A DNA stretch of 64,000 nt from Apostichopus japonicus (Eukaryota > Echinodermata > Holothuroidea > Aspidochirotida > Stichopodidae): assembly GCF_037975245.1 (NCBI RefSeq), contig NC_092562.1, positions 16,364,521 through 16,428,520 on the forward strand, written 5' to 3'. The notes beneath the pieces are model-generated. The model ran no database searches. It saw only the letters and a program-made list of their open reading frames with translations, and was not told the origin of the DNA. Shown in pieces: positions 24,637-36,700 of the stretch (its first letter is position 1; each line of letters begins with the position of its first letter). A program made the translations under genes and the position numbers.

Positions 24637-24676
24637 ATATATATATATATCTATATATATATATATCTATATATCA
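24482..24676. repeat. (TA)n microsatellite with an interrupted higher-order unit
   Basis: Nearly continuous alternating T/A, broken by two copies of ataaatgaaaatcg and by several atctat interruptions. It lies about 0.6 kb upstream of the dehydrogenase start codon. Confidence 0.97.
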
Positions 24677-24991
24677 GAATATATGAAAGCGTCTCTGAAA
24701 AGCTCACGGGATCACTTCTGCGCAGTTAGTGCAAACTATTTCGTATGATATTCGTCTTTTACAGATGAATAGGTGAAAGGGTCCCGCCATCCATCTGCAA
24801 ATGCGGCAAGTTTTTGTAGTCAGTTGTGAGGGTGCTCTTCTTAAATACCGGCAGCTCTCTGGTTGGAGATTCGGAATTGAAACAATCGTAACAATGATAC
24901 AAAAATGATGACTGATCGGGGCAACTTTGATCAGTTCAGATCTGCGCCGTGGTCACATGTTTTTCCAGAAGCCAGATTTTGTATGTTGGAG

Positions 24992-25021
24992 CAGGGAGTT
25001 GTTTTCCATAACAACTCCCTG
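24992..25021. other. Perfect 12 bp inverted repeat (hairpin) with 6 nt loop
   Basis: The arms are cagggagttgtt and aacaactccctg, separated by ttccat. A related ctctggttggaga string occurs both here and at about 24857, so this may be part of an old repeat element. Function unknown. Confidence 0.7.
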
Positions 25022-25159
25022 GTTGGAGAATAGAGTGGGCCTTTTACATCAAAGCCATGGCTCTGCATGGTGACCATGGAATTCAGTCCTGAAGGTACTA
25101 CGTATACGTGCACAATTACTTACTGTATTGACCTACACCATAAAGTCGGTACTTTCCGA

Positions 25160-25201
25160 GGTCGTCCAGTCGTACGTCCGTCCACTCGTCCGTCCGTCCG
25201 T
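25160..25201. repeat. (GTCC)n-type microsatellite
   Basis: Degenerate gtcgtcc/gtccgtcc repeats ending in a clean (cgtc) run. Confidence 0.8.
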
Positions 25202-26177
25202 CAAATCATATTATTTTGTATCTTTGATATCATGAAGCAGCGACATCTTCTTTCCCTGTAATATATTACACCAATGAAATATTACATTCATGGTTGAGTT
25301 ATTCAGTTATTTGTCAAGTTTCCTCTCACTACTTGGCAAGAATTATTCGTCATTCTATAAGTTTAGCTCGTTTTAAATGATTACGATGCCATGATTGGTT
25401 GTTTTCGAATTACGTCGTGTAACAAACAATACATACTGCCTTCATTATTCCCGAGTAGCCTATATTGCCACGTGACATACATAAGAAATTATGAAACACA
25501 ACAAATAATTTACTGTAAGAAAAACGGTGAAAATCAAACTACTGATACACTCTCAACCCGAATCCCCTTTCGTCGAGACTGTGATTGTGTGAGCATCGCC
25601 AGGATGTGTATCACGATGCCTCAAAGGTCTTTCGGGTAGGCCTACTACACACAATCTGAAACTATACAAGATTGTAAACGAGTTTATTCTATATTCTTGA
25701 CAATTATCAGGCAATATAGATTCGGTTCCGCGCTATACTTTGAAAGAGTAACTGTTCGATGATTGGTTGCTTTCGGTGATAAGTCATTAAGAAACATTGA
25801 AACCGTTTCCTATTAATTTAGGGGGGGGGGTGGTTCCTGGCACCAGAATTGTTTAGTTTTTTTTTAAATAATTTAGACAAATAATGCATTTCTAAGGCAT
25901 ACTTATACTATAAATGAGGTCCAAAATGTAACCCAAAATGCATTTTGCTATAACAAGTTATTTGTGTGAGGTTGAGAAAAAAATAGGTAGTGGTCCAATT
26001 CCTTTCCCAGCTGAAAAAACACCCGACTGAACCTTTTCCCCCAACTTACGATCGGAGGTGGTCCCCACCCTCTTGCTCACGCCACTGCCCTCTATTTGTA
26101 TGTTAAATTATATGTGCCACCTTATATATATATATATAAAACAAGAACCCCGTTTGGGAAGAAATACTCTTTTCCAA

Positions 26178-26357
26178 TTCAATAATCTATAAAAGAGCCC
26201 TTTCGTTGAGACTATTTAAAAAACATTTAATTAAAAACGTTGCAACTTATAGAAGGAAATGTAATATGGTTCAGTAATCTATAAAAGAGCCCTTTCGTTG
26301 AGACTATTTAAAAAACATTTAATTAAAAACGTTGCAACTTAAAAGGAAATGTAATAT
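26178..26357. repeat. 92 bp direct tandem duplication
   Basis: The block starting ttcaataatctataaaag (26178-26269) is repeated at once at 26270-26357. The differences I can see are one substitution (aataat/agtaat) and a small deletion near the 3' end (cttatagaagg versus cttaaaagg). High identity implies a recent duplication. Confidence 0.95.
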
Positions 26358-28788
26358 GTAAGTTTGTGGTTTGTCCCCCTCAACAAGGGAAAGATTCTAC
26401 AACAGTGGAGCAACCACCTTGATTGTAGGCTGCTTTTAAGAGAAGCTGAGGATTTAGACTCTATAGAGAAGATTGTATGATAGTTGAGACACCCCCTCCT
26501 GCCCCTCCCATCAGATAAAACTGGGCTGGTTTTGAAAAACCGAAGGGGAGATTCTATGCATATAGACTATAGCGTACACAAGTATAGGTGACGAAGGGTG
26601 GCATAATGTTGCTATATGATATTAATGTCAGAAGTTTTGTGTCGAAATCAAGTCCAAAAGCTGATTTACAAAACACCACATTTTATAATATAGGTATGCT
26701 TCCCCCTTCACTTTAAAAAGTGAGGATGCTTGAATACCAAAAGATGCCGTAGTTTGCAACTTCTGAAAAAAATACTGAATGATTTTCGACTGCTCAAAAG
26801 TTGTACTGCACATGATGGTTACTTATGTACTATATACACCAGGACATTTTTTGTAAGTGTTCTGGCAGCCGGTGGAGAGGGGCCTGAACGCTCCTTGATT
26901 TCACCCTCCCAACGTCCCCCTCCCCTGGTTTATAATAGGCCAAAAATACTTATATTCAAGACTCTTCAGCCCTCTGCATTACAACCACACCTGGTTTTGA
27001 ATGTCTCATTGAGCATACGTAATGTCACAATGGAACATCAACGGTGCACGTTGGTATCGTGTTTGTAATAAAAAAAAAAACGATTTACATGGCCTCTTGA
27101 GAACAGCCCTTGCTGGCATAATGTTGCCTCGGCGTGTGTGACTTTTATTCACCTCGAGTTTGGTAACTTTTATAGCAAGGATTCGCGTTTTGGTAGAATT
27201 ATGCGCACGCAGGGGCGTTAATGGTGGGGAACACGTCACCTCCCACTTTCTGAAGGGTGGGGACACAAATTAAATGCCCCCCCGCCCCGGTTTGGTGACT
27301 GACTCGTGTAGGCCGGGGGCTAGGCCTATTAGGCTCATAATGACTCGAGTATCTTAAAGGGAGCTCAAACATCGTGCTATGTGATTAGTGATTAGTAGTT
27401 AGTAATGTTTTATTTATTTGGGAAGATTCAAATAATGAGAGATAAGTAAAAGGCATTGAAGACTCGCCCAAACCGCATTGACCGCAAATGAATATGTACT
27501 GACTGTACACTAGTGTCTAATCATGGAGCTATAAACAGATCTCCATGGTCTAATTACCGACCGTAGCAAGCTGTGTGTGTATTTTCCGGGATCGATGGTG
27601 GTGTCTATACACTTCTGTTACACCTCATTCGAAACTAGGTCAGATTACCGGCATTAGACGTTTCTTTTTGCGCGAGTCTTCACACCCTTTAATGTGTTCA
27701 GATACCCAACATGGCTTTTAAATTGACTGTGCTTATTATACCACATGTGTGCACAGACGTTATTGACATCTGAATAACAAGACGTTTTTTTTTCCTGTGT
27801 GCAAAGTTTAAGAATGTTTCCGTTTTTTTTTTTTTTTTGAAGTTCCAATTCGATTAATCCTGATTAAGGCCCTTAGTTACACAAGTGTATTAAATAGATC
27901 ATTCTTTCTTAAACTTAATTTAAGTCTAATCACTAGTCAGATGTGACTTTTGTTAAAATATATGTATGACTGACATATCAATCAAAGGACCGTGCCAAAC
28001 GGAAGCAAACTTAAAAGATTTCTAGATGTGAGACCGTCCCTTGCAACAGCAAGTAAACAGAATTGGTACTATACACTTACTGTCTTGATTCCAACTGAAA
28101 TATTTGCTGTGCTAAGGCTGTTGTTCTTGTAGCCAATACAGACCGCAAAGGGGGGAAAAAGGTTTCATGACCCCAAAGAATCATTACAACGTGATAAAGT
28201 TACGAAGGTCGAATCTCATCATAACTATAGATATGCGACTACTGCAAACAATACATAATAAATCAACTGGCTTTGCTGATGTATAAAGTATCGCTCTGAT
28301 GGGTTCAGTATTGTACCATATACTTTACTGCAGTGTTGCCAAAGGTGTGTTAAAAGGGTGAAGTGTTTTTTGGGTTTCTGTGTCATACTCGACTTGGCTT
28401 CCAGCTAACCATGACATTTATTTGAGCATGTACCCAAAAATTGGTTCCGAACGCACGATTCAGAAGCTCTTTTAACTAGTTTTGACGGAACAAAATCGGC
28501 TTATTTTAGAGAATAAAACGTCATTCTTCTTTCTACTGGATTTCTCGTCGATAGAAGAAATTTGATATACCGGATCCATAAATACTACCCAGCGGGGTCC
28601 TGACAGACATTCATACGGAACAGTACCGGTTCAGGTAGTCGAGTTTGTTACCGCCAGAATGATGTAGACTATAAACTGTTGTACATGACGTGTTCGCATG
28701 GCAACATTGAGGCAACATGAAATAATAGAGATATTCGTTGATCTGGTACCGAAACTTGCTAGTGAATGATATTTGACATATCGAGAAA

Positions 28789-31700
28789 ATGGTTGAAATT
28801 ATCAGGCAAACGGTTCCTATCAAAGTTTTGCTTTTCGTGTATGGATTTGCAACCGTTACCCGTGTCGTCCGAGGTAAGTGTTCATCATACAATGTGTTGT
28901 TAAACCGAGGTATGAATTGATATATAACTAATTAAAGTCGGTATAAGAAACATGTTTCGCAACAAGTTGGAGAGGAGAGATCCCTGCTGTTCCTGTACAT
29001 TGTAATTGTTAAATTGACATGTACTTTAGTCATTTCGATCGATAAAAACTTGCTCATAACGATAACAAACAACAGAACTGTAACTTTATCTCGGTATACA
29101 GCAATCTTTGTGTCTCCAACCTGCAGCCCCTTCCCCCGCATTTCGCCTTCCACCATGTTAACCCTTTTCTAGTTAATGTTTTACGACAGTAAGTATATGA
29201 GGTGATATGAGTCACCATATACAAAGAGATATGAGAATCACTGGCAAGTTTTGTCCTGCATTCGTCATGTCATGTGAAATACAAAAGCTTACCAACTGCA
29301 ATCGGCTATTGTTCAATTTTCTTATACATTTTCGACGACCCTGTTACAGGTTTGAGGGTGGAGTGGCGGGGCAAAACTCAGACCAATGTTCAATCATGCA
29401 TGGTGTTGGAATTGCCGCATAGAAACTCATTTCTGCGAAAAATTACTGTGAGGGGGGGGGGAGGGGCAGGGGGGACAATGTTCCCCTTTCCAATCAGCTC
29501 TTCAGTAATCGTTGGGTTCTGTTAATGTCGGCAAGGTAGCCTACATCTGTAAACTTCTTCAGATATTTTGCGAAAAGTTGGTACAGATAAGTTTGTGAAT
29601 TCGTAGCTGACTACTTATAACTTTGCAGTATCAGAGTGGATCATGGTGCTCCGTGGTTGGGGTTTATTGTACACGACTGCAGTGTCTTCCGTGTAAGGGG
29701 CGCAATCACCATGTTTGTACAGGGGTACGTGGGGGGGGGGGTAGATTGTAGGTCCTTAATTGTTCATGGCTGCAGACTATATTGTACATAATTACAACGC
29801 CTTGTGCGTGGCTTCTGGCAGAGTATACTATACGTTAGGCTACTGTTACTATTCTGACGGGCAGGGCGGTCTTAGGCATACATGGCAACCTGCTCGATCA
29901 GTGATCAAGCCGGCGGCGTTCGGGGCCTCGAAACAAGCGGAGTATTTGACGCCTCGGACGAAAGTTTACACTTTCGGCTTCTTTACCGGTGGAAATTTGC
30001 ACTTTCGGCATGAAATCAACCCAGCGGCGCACCGGTTTCGAGCCGGTATGGCGATAGACCGGGAGACAAAGAGAAGAGACCGGGAGAAAGTTTAACAGTT
30101 TGTTTGCCCGGCGGTATTGCGTATTGAAAGTTGACGATGATTATACCCGTACCGTAAGCGTCTTGTTGTTTGAATTGGCCATAGCTGGGCACACACAATA
30201 GTCTGGTGTTATTTATTGTAGATAACCAACACGTTCAAACAAAGGAGTCTGATCCAAAGCCTCTTTCCATTTTGAAACTGCATGGTAAGGCTACCTTTGA
30301 TTCACTCGACACGGCTTGACCGGACTTGACCGAGCACTGATATGTATGTAGATGTATATCCTTGTCAGTAATTGAGAGCCCTGGCGGGACCAGGGTCAAT
30401 CAAAGAACAAAAGGAAATTTGGGGGTAAATAATAATGTATTCTCATATTCATATCAGACCTTCCGTCCACCAGAAAAGATCTTGATACATCCGTGGGTGT
30501 ACCATGAATTTATGGAGACTTCAAACAGGGTGTCCCGTGACGTATCATAGTCCCAGGTTCCGACCTGGCTCTCCTAGCCCCTACATGGGTATAACGAATG
30601 TTTGCACTTCTTGGAACATAGTCGACATTCAACCATGACATTCAACCATGTTAGCCATGTAACCAGACATATCGACTGCGCAACCAACAGAACAAGCAAA
30701 TATTTTCTTTCTTTCCAATGTTGAAAATGCTAGACAAAAACACATGCATGCACACGAAAATTTAAAATATTTCATATTTTATATTTAAAACATGAAGCAT
30801 AGTCTATATAATATATTGTAATCGAAATCTCTGTATAAATATTAGCATTTGGGTGTTTTCTGGGTTTTTTTCTTCCCCTTGTAAAGTAGGCTATACTTGA
30901 GTTATATATCCAAAGAGAAAAAACTCTGAAAAGACGTTTCATTGAAAATGAAGTTCAAAAAGGAACTTCATAAACATACATTTTCACATGAATTATATAT
31001 CATATTATAGCCAAAGCAACATTCCTTGTTAATCGGATTTCATCGACGCCATATATAACATTCACGGACACACATATGACAAAAGACAACATTAACATAT
31101 AAATACACCGGGGAGAAAACGTCAACAACGAATACATAGATGAGGACCACCTGCGGCACCTGATCTGCCCTACAAACATTTTTTCCCGAAGAACTTGGAA
31201 GTTCTACCATCATCAACATTTTCTAGTAAGGGAATACAATAGTTTGAGATAAAGTTTGTCAAGTGCACTATAGTAGAAATATGTACACATAGCGGACTTG
31301 TATAGTACGAGAACAAACTCATATAGTATACAGGTAAAGTTACCCTTGGTAGGCCTATATGAATACACGACAACACGTCATTTTGCATTAGTTTATATCT
31401 ATACACATGTGGAAATTATCGAGTACGAGTGTGAGTACAGTTCCACAAGACGAGTACAAAGTTGACTGGAAATTATGCAAGAATAAGAGCATGATATCTA
31501 TATCTATATATATATATATATATATATATGGAAATTATTGATTACGTGTGTGCATGAGCACAGTTCCACAAAGCAAAGTTAACAGGTAATTTGGTGAGTA
31601 TACGGTTTCACTACAAGTCTGATAAATATACAGAATATATATTTCATGCTGCAGAAAAGTTCGTGTTACATTGTGTGTATAGTCAACGGATACAGACTGT

Positions 31701-33709
31701 CATGAAGGGGTAAGGGCACACTCGGACAATGAAATATATGATAAATGTCCCTCCTCCACTTTGTCCTTTCTTCCCAGCACCACAAAAAAAAGCACATCTA
31801 AACCCACAGTACCAATAATTATTGGAAGACAATCGCCATTCTTATCCTGGTGATTTTTTTTTTGTAAATGCGCGTCTGTTTTGTGTAACGATGAGACTGA
31901 GAGAGGGAGGGGCACTGGTTGGGGGGGGGGAGGGGGTAGTTCATTTTCGGAAGAGAGCAGCAAAGTGTGGTAAACAGGGAATCATATCATATGTATATGT
32001 AGTATCTGCTTTGTATCTTTGGAGTGCCATAAGCTGTATACTAGAAACCTACACGCAGCTAGAATCTTCAAACTATACCATTTTAATTGTCCCGAGGAAA
32101 TAATGTAAGGGACAGCTGTTTTTTGGCAACACATTTGCCATTTGCGTATATCCTGCGATGGCAACCAAAAACGCCTTTTCCGTGACAGATTCATATTATA
32201 TCGTAAATACGTTTTTCCCCTTTTACTCTTCCTTATTCTTCTTGACTTTGTGCTGCTTCTGTGGCTTTGACTTCATGATCAATGTTTATGACAAGTCGGT
32301 CCACTACGGTCAACGTAACTGCCGATGTCCCAATATGACCTATGATGTTTCAAAGCTGACGCAAGAGTCTGAGACTGGGGCATAACTGGCTTCTGTTCAG
32401 TGATCACAATGGTGGCGCCAGGCGCGTAGCGAGGAATCTGCCAAGGGAGGGGCGAACCTGTAGGCAAATTATCAAAGCCGTAGATTGGGCATTGGAAACT
32501 ATCTAAGCGTAGCACCACCAAGAGATGGTACAAGAAAATTTTGGCATAAATTGCCTCTCAGATCGCTGGAAATGGCACTTCCCAGGCCTTGCAAGTTGCA
32601 TCTAAGCGTTTTCTATTTTGAAATTGCTAGCGATATCATAAAAACGTACAAATAAAATATGCTAAGGGGTGGGGCGGTCGCCCTCTTCTCCCCCGGGGGG
32701 TCGCCCTCTTTTCCCCCTTGGCTACGCGCCTGGGTGGTGCTGGGGCTAGTAGGGGCGTATTTGGCGCCTCGGCCGTATTCCACATCATCTATCGCGACCT
32801 GAGCCATCCAATCCGCCAGCTAGACTGACGACGGATGCATAGTTTCTTAAATCACAAACACACAGAGAAATGTCATAGAAAATGTTTCAACATTGCACAG
32901 ATGGAAGTCGTTAAGTAATTTTATTCTTGAGCATATTACCTATCGGGAGATGACGTTTTTACATGTAATAACTTGCGACTCATTCATTCATTCATGTTTT
33001 TGTTGTTTTTTGTTTACAACTTTAAGTGTTATTTCTATGATTTACAGGTCTCTTGCCGCCTTCTGATGCCGTGATAGAATCTTATAATTTAGACATTACA
33101 GTAACCTGGAAGCCCCCATCAGATGTAAACGACGTTCAGAAATTATTATACAACGTTTTCTATGCTGAGTAAGTGTTGTTTTTTTCATTCGTAATACCAT
33201 GGCAAGTAGAGGGCTACAGGGAGGTGTGGCCCCTGAAGGTTTTGGAAATTAATATATGGCTCTCGTTTACAGCGACTGGTTTTAATAAATGTGAATTTAT
33301 CACTGATTTAAAAAGTAGGTTGTGATTGATCCAACGAGGCGGCAAGAAATATTATTTTTCGTAATTCTGATTGGCAACTAAGCAATTTATTGGCGACCCT
33401 CCAAAACAGTTTGGCGACCCTTACAAGGGGCATGAGCCTAGCATGGGGCATGACCCTCAGTTTGAATATCCGAGGTGTTTTTGACGCTATATGCAACTTG
33501 GGATACGGTTTCAATATATTGTTTAGATTTTGGCACTGCTATGTAGTAGTACTCGAAACCGGGAACAAACAATCATTGTTAGCTCTGTTCTGTTGAACTT
33601 GAAAGGTCGTGTTTATACAAAAGAAAAGTAAAGGTTGCGAGACCTTTCTGATTTACCTTTCTGATTTCCATGGGAAACCTAGCTTATTGTCTTTTTTTCT
33701 TTGCCGGTT

Positions 33710-33757
<48 letters not shown>

Positions 33758-36700
33758 CACCTTCAAGTATACAATTCAGTCTCATTCTTGTAGCAGTAGG
33801 CCTACTCATGTTGGTGTTTGAATATAAGCGGCTTAGGTGTGCTGCTCTACAGTTAACGAAAGGTCGCGCGCTACAGTTCACGGAAGCTTTCCTAACCTTA
33901 CAACGATTTTTCTGGTGTATAAGTCTAATGCGAAAGTCGTAAGGCGTGCCAGGCTATATGCATGGATGGGGAAATACTGATGTATTCTTAATCCCCGTAA
34001 ATGAAATCGACGTGTAAGAAACTTAATAGAGACTTCCTTCTCACTGTTGCTAACGTTGTTATTCTTAGTGTGTATTTATTGACATTCTCCAACAGAGTAT
34101 CAGTGGCGTAGGAAGGTACTTTTGAGTGGGGGGGGGGGGCTGAAGACTGATGGCCGGCCTGGGGGAGGGGTCTAAGGGGAGGGGGTGTCCCCCTCCCCTT
34201 TTGATTTTTTTGCATTTCCAGGTGGCCTCAGATGCAATTTGGTGCAATATAGCACACTTCAACACTCACTCCATTTTGTAAACTTAATTTGTATTTTCAC
34301 CTGGCCTTAGATGCAATTTGGTGCTCCAAATGAGATTTTTTTTCTCATTTGGAAAAGAAAAAGGGGTTTTCTGACTTGCGAAGCGGGGGGGGGGCGGAAT
34401 GATACTTCCGCCCCTCCACATTTTTCACTGGGGGGCTGGCGCCCCCCAGCCCCCCGGCTCCTACGCCCTTGCAGAGTATGTATGTGTGGATGGGTCTATA
34501 TGGATCATGCGTAAATAAACTTCAAGAGGATTTATTATTCACTATTCATTCGTGACAACAACAATATAAAATGAAAAGGCCTAAGGTTACAAAATAGTCA
34601 TATATATTAACCAATCTATCTGTATTATATATACGTATAGCATAAACTCCCTCGCGAAAACAACGTTTCGTGTACTATAGGCCTATATAGCTAGACAAAA
34701 CAACAATACAATTCGAGAAGACAAAGAAGACAAATAAGTTCATGACTGTTTATAACCAGTGAGGTGTTGACACCATCCAGGCTGACTATCGAGAAGGTAC
34801 CTTAGTGTGTATGGCCCGTGGATGGATACACATACATATATACACACATATATATATGACACCTTTATGGATCCGAAATGATTCCAATTAGTAAACTGCA
34901 AAAAGGTAACCACGCAATCGTATCACAGGTCGTCGCTAGGTGTAAATTGGTTATTTAACCTTGACTGTGTATATGCTAATAAGCAAACTATGATCGTCAG
35001 TCGCTGTAGCATATTTTAAGACTTAACAGTAAAATTAATTTCGTATTATCATAATGTAAATTGACATGATGTCGTTATCTCCAACTTAATCATGAAAGAC
35101 GTTCAGAAAGGGGAACCGATAAGATAAAATCTCTCTCTTAAATAGCGTTCAGGCTAATAGGCATTTATACACACAGTTTCCTTCAAGTGACGCATCACGG
35201 TATACACTTTTCCCAAAATGTTATGGTACCACAATATATTTTTTGCTTCATTGACTTACACACTGCATTCGTCATTTTTAAACGTCACTATATATGCCTA
35301 TAGGATAGATAGAAGTTTCAGCAAACGCTGGGAGGGGCCATGTGTGCTACAGAAGAGGGAAATTTTTACCATCATTTTTGGGCTCTTAGCGTAAACTGAC
35401 TATTTCAACAAGGGCGGCGGAAGCACTTTTAATCTGGGGGGGCACCGACATCAAAGGGCACTTTGCAGAAATTCGATTGGACTGATGTAGCCTTATATTT
35501 AGTACCCTTTATAACTCTTATTGTATTATCTTTTTTGCGTATACACATCACTCCATCAACGCCCCCCCCCCACCCCTTTCATAGAAAATATGCATACTAG
35601 TTTGCAATATCCAAAGTTGTATGCACGACTATCTGAGCGGAGCGCCACCATCGGTTGGCGCGGAGCGTACAAGGAAATTTTTGGTTTTACAAACCCCTCA
35701 GATGGCCAGAAACGGCCCTTCCCGAGTGTTCATTCCGGTTCCCTGGCCTCTTGCTAACTTGAGACACCTCAATTTTTATGTAGAAAAAGGGCACATTTTT
35801 AACCCTGAGGAAAAGTGGGGGGGCACGTGCCCCCTGTGCCCCCCCGGTTCCGCCGCCCTTGTATTTCAACAACGAATTTCTAAAATGCCACCTTCCAATC
35901 CTCCCGATTTTTACATCGTTAGTACTTTATCTCATACACTTCAACATCCAAGCATATACTGCATATAATAAGGTTAATAACTGCAAACTCGCCATTAACA
36001 AAAAATGTGACTTCAGCCGACAAGGATTTACTTTTGACTGGCGGATGTAAATGTATACGGTACCTCGATGGCAGGAAGACACTGTACCCAAAGACAGTTT
36101 TACCACAAAGGTATATGTCTTTGACCGTGCTCAAAATCGCTTCAGGTCTAAAAAAGCTACAGCGTACTTCCGCATGCTTCCTTCTGGCGCCTTCATTTTC
36201 AAGGAACTATTACAATTACATACCCCCTTTTGGCAAGTCAGACTGCCTGCCGCCCTAACCCCAGCCATCATAGCGTACCTCTCCCTACCCCCCCCCCCCC
36301 GGAGTAAAATAGTGGATACAAATAAATCAGTAATTGTTTTTTTTTCTGTCTCTCTATCTCCCCCTTCAGCCACACGAGCATTTACCTTGATGATTCTTCT
36401 TGGTTACTAGTCCCTGGATGCCTGAATATTTCACTACCATTTTGTAATGTATCAGTTCTTATTGATGACTTAAGAGATTTCACTACAAAAATTGTACTAA
36501 GGATTGAAGCCAGAGAAAACGGCGTTATCAGTGACCATCTACAAGTGACCTTGTACCCTGATAGACATGGTGAGTATGGGCCTTCTCACCCCCTCCCCTC
36601 ATACCCCTCCCCCCTTTCAAAGGATACTTCACGGGTATATTTATATGTTGGACGTATAAAAAGAGGCACAAATAGAATACATACAGCCACAAATTATATT

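Larger units (their letters stand above)
23858..28788. other. Divergent intergenic region between the Ldh_2 and receptor-like genes
   Basis: About 4.9 kb between two start codons on opposite strands, so it should hold both promoters. I see CCAAT-type boxes (GACCAATC at 24200-24193 on the minus strand; gattgg near 25393 and 25761 on plus) but no TATA box I would defend. Repeats inside are listed separately. A sequence at about 26050-26090, ending cacgccactg, looks like one end of a hAT-type MITE whose other end I cannot place. Confidence 0.5.
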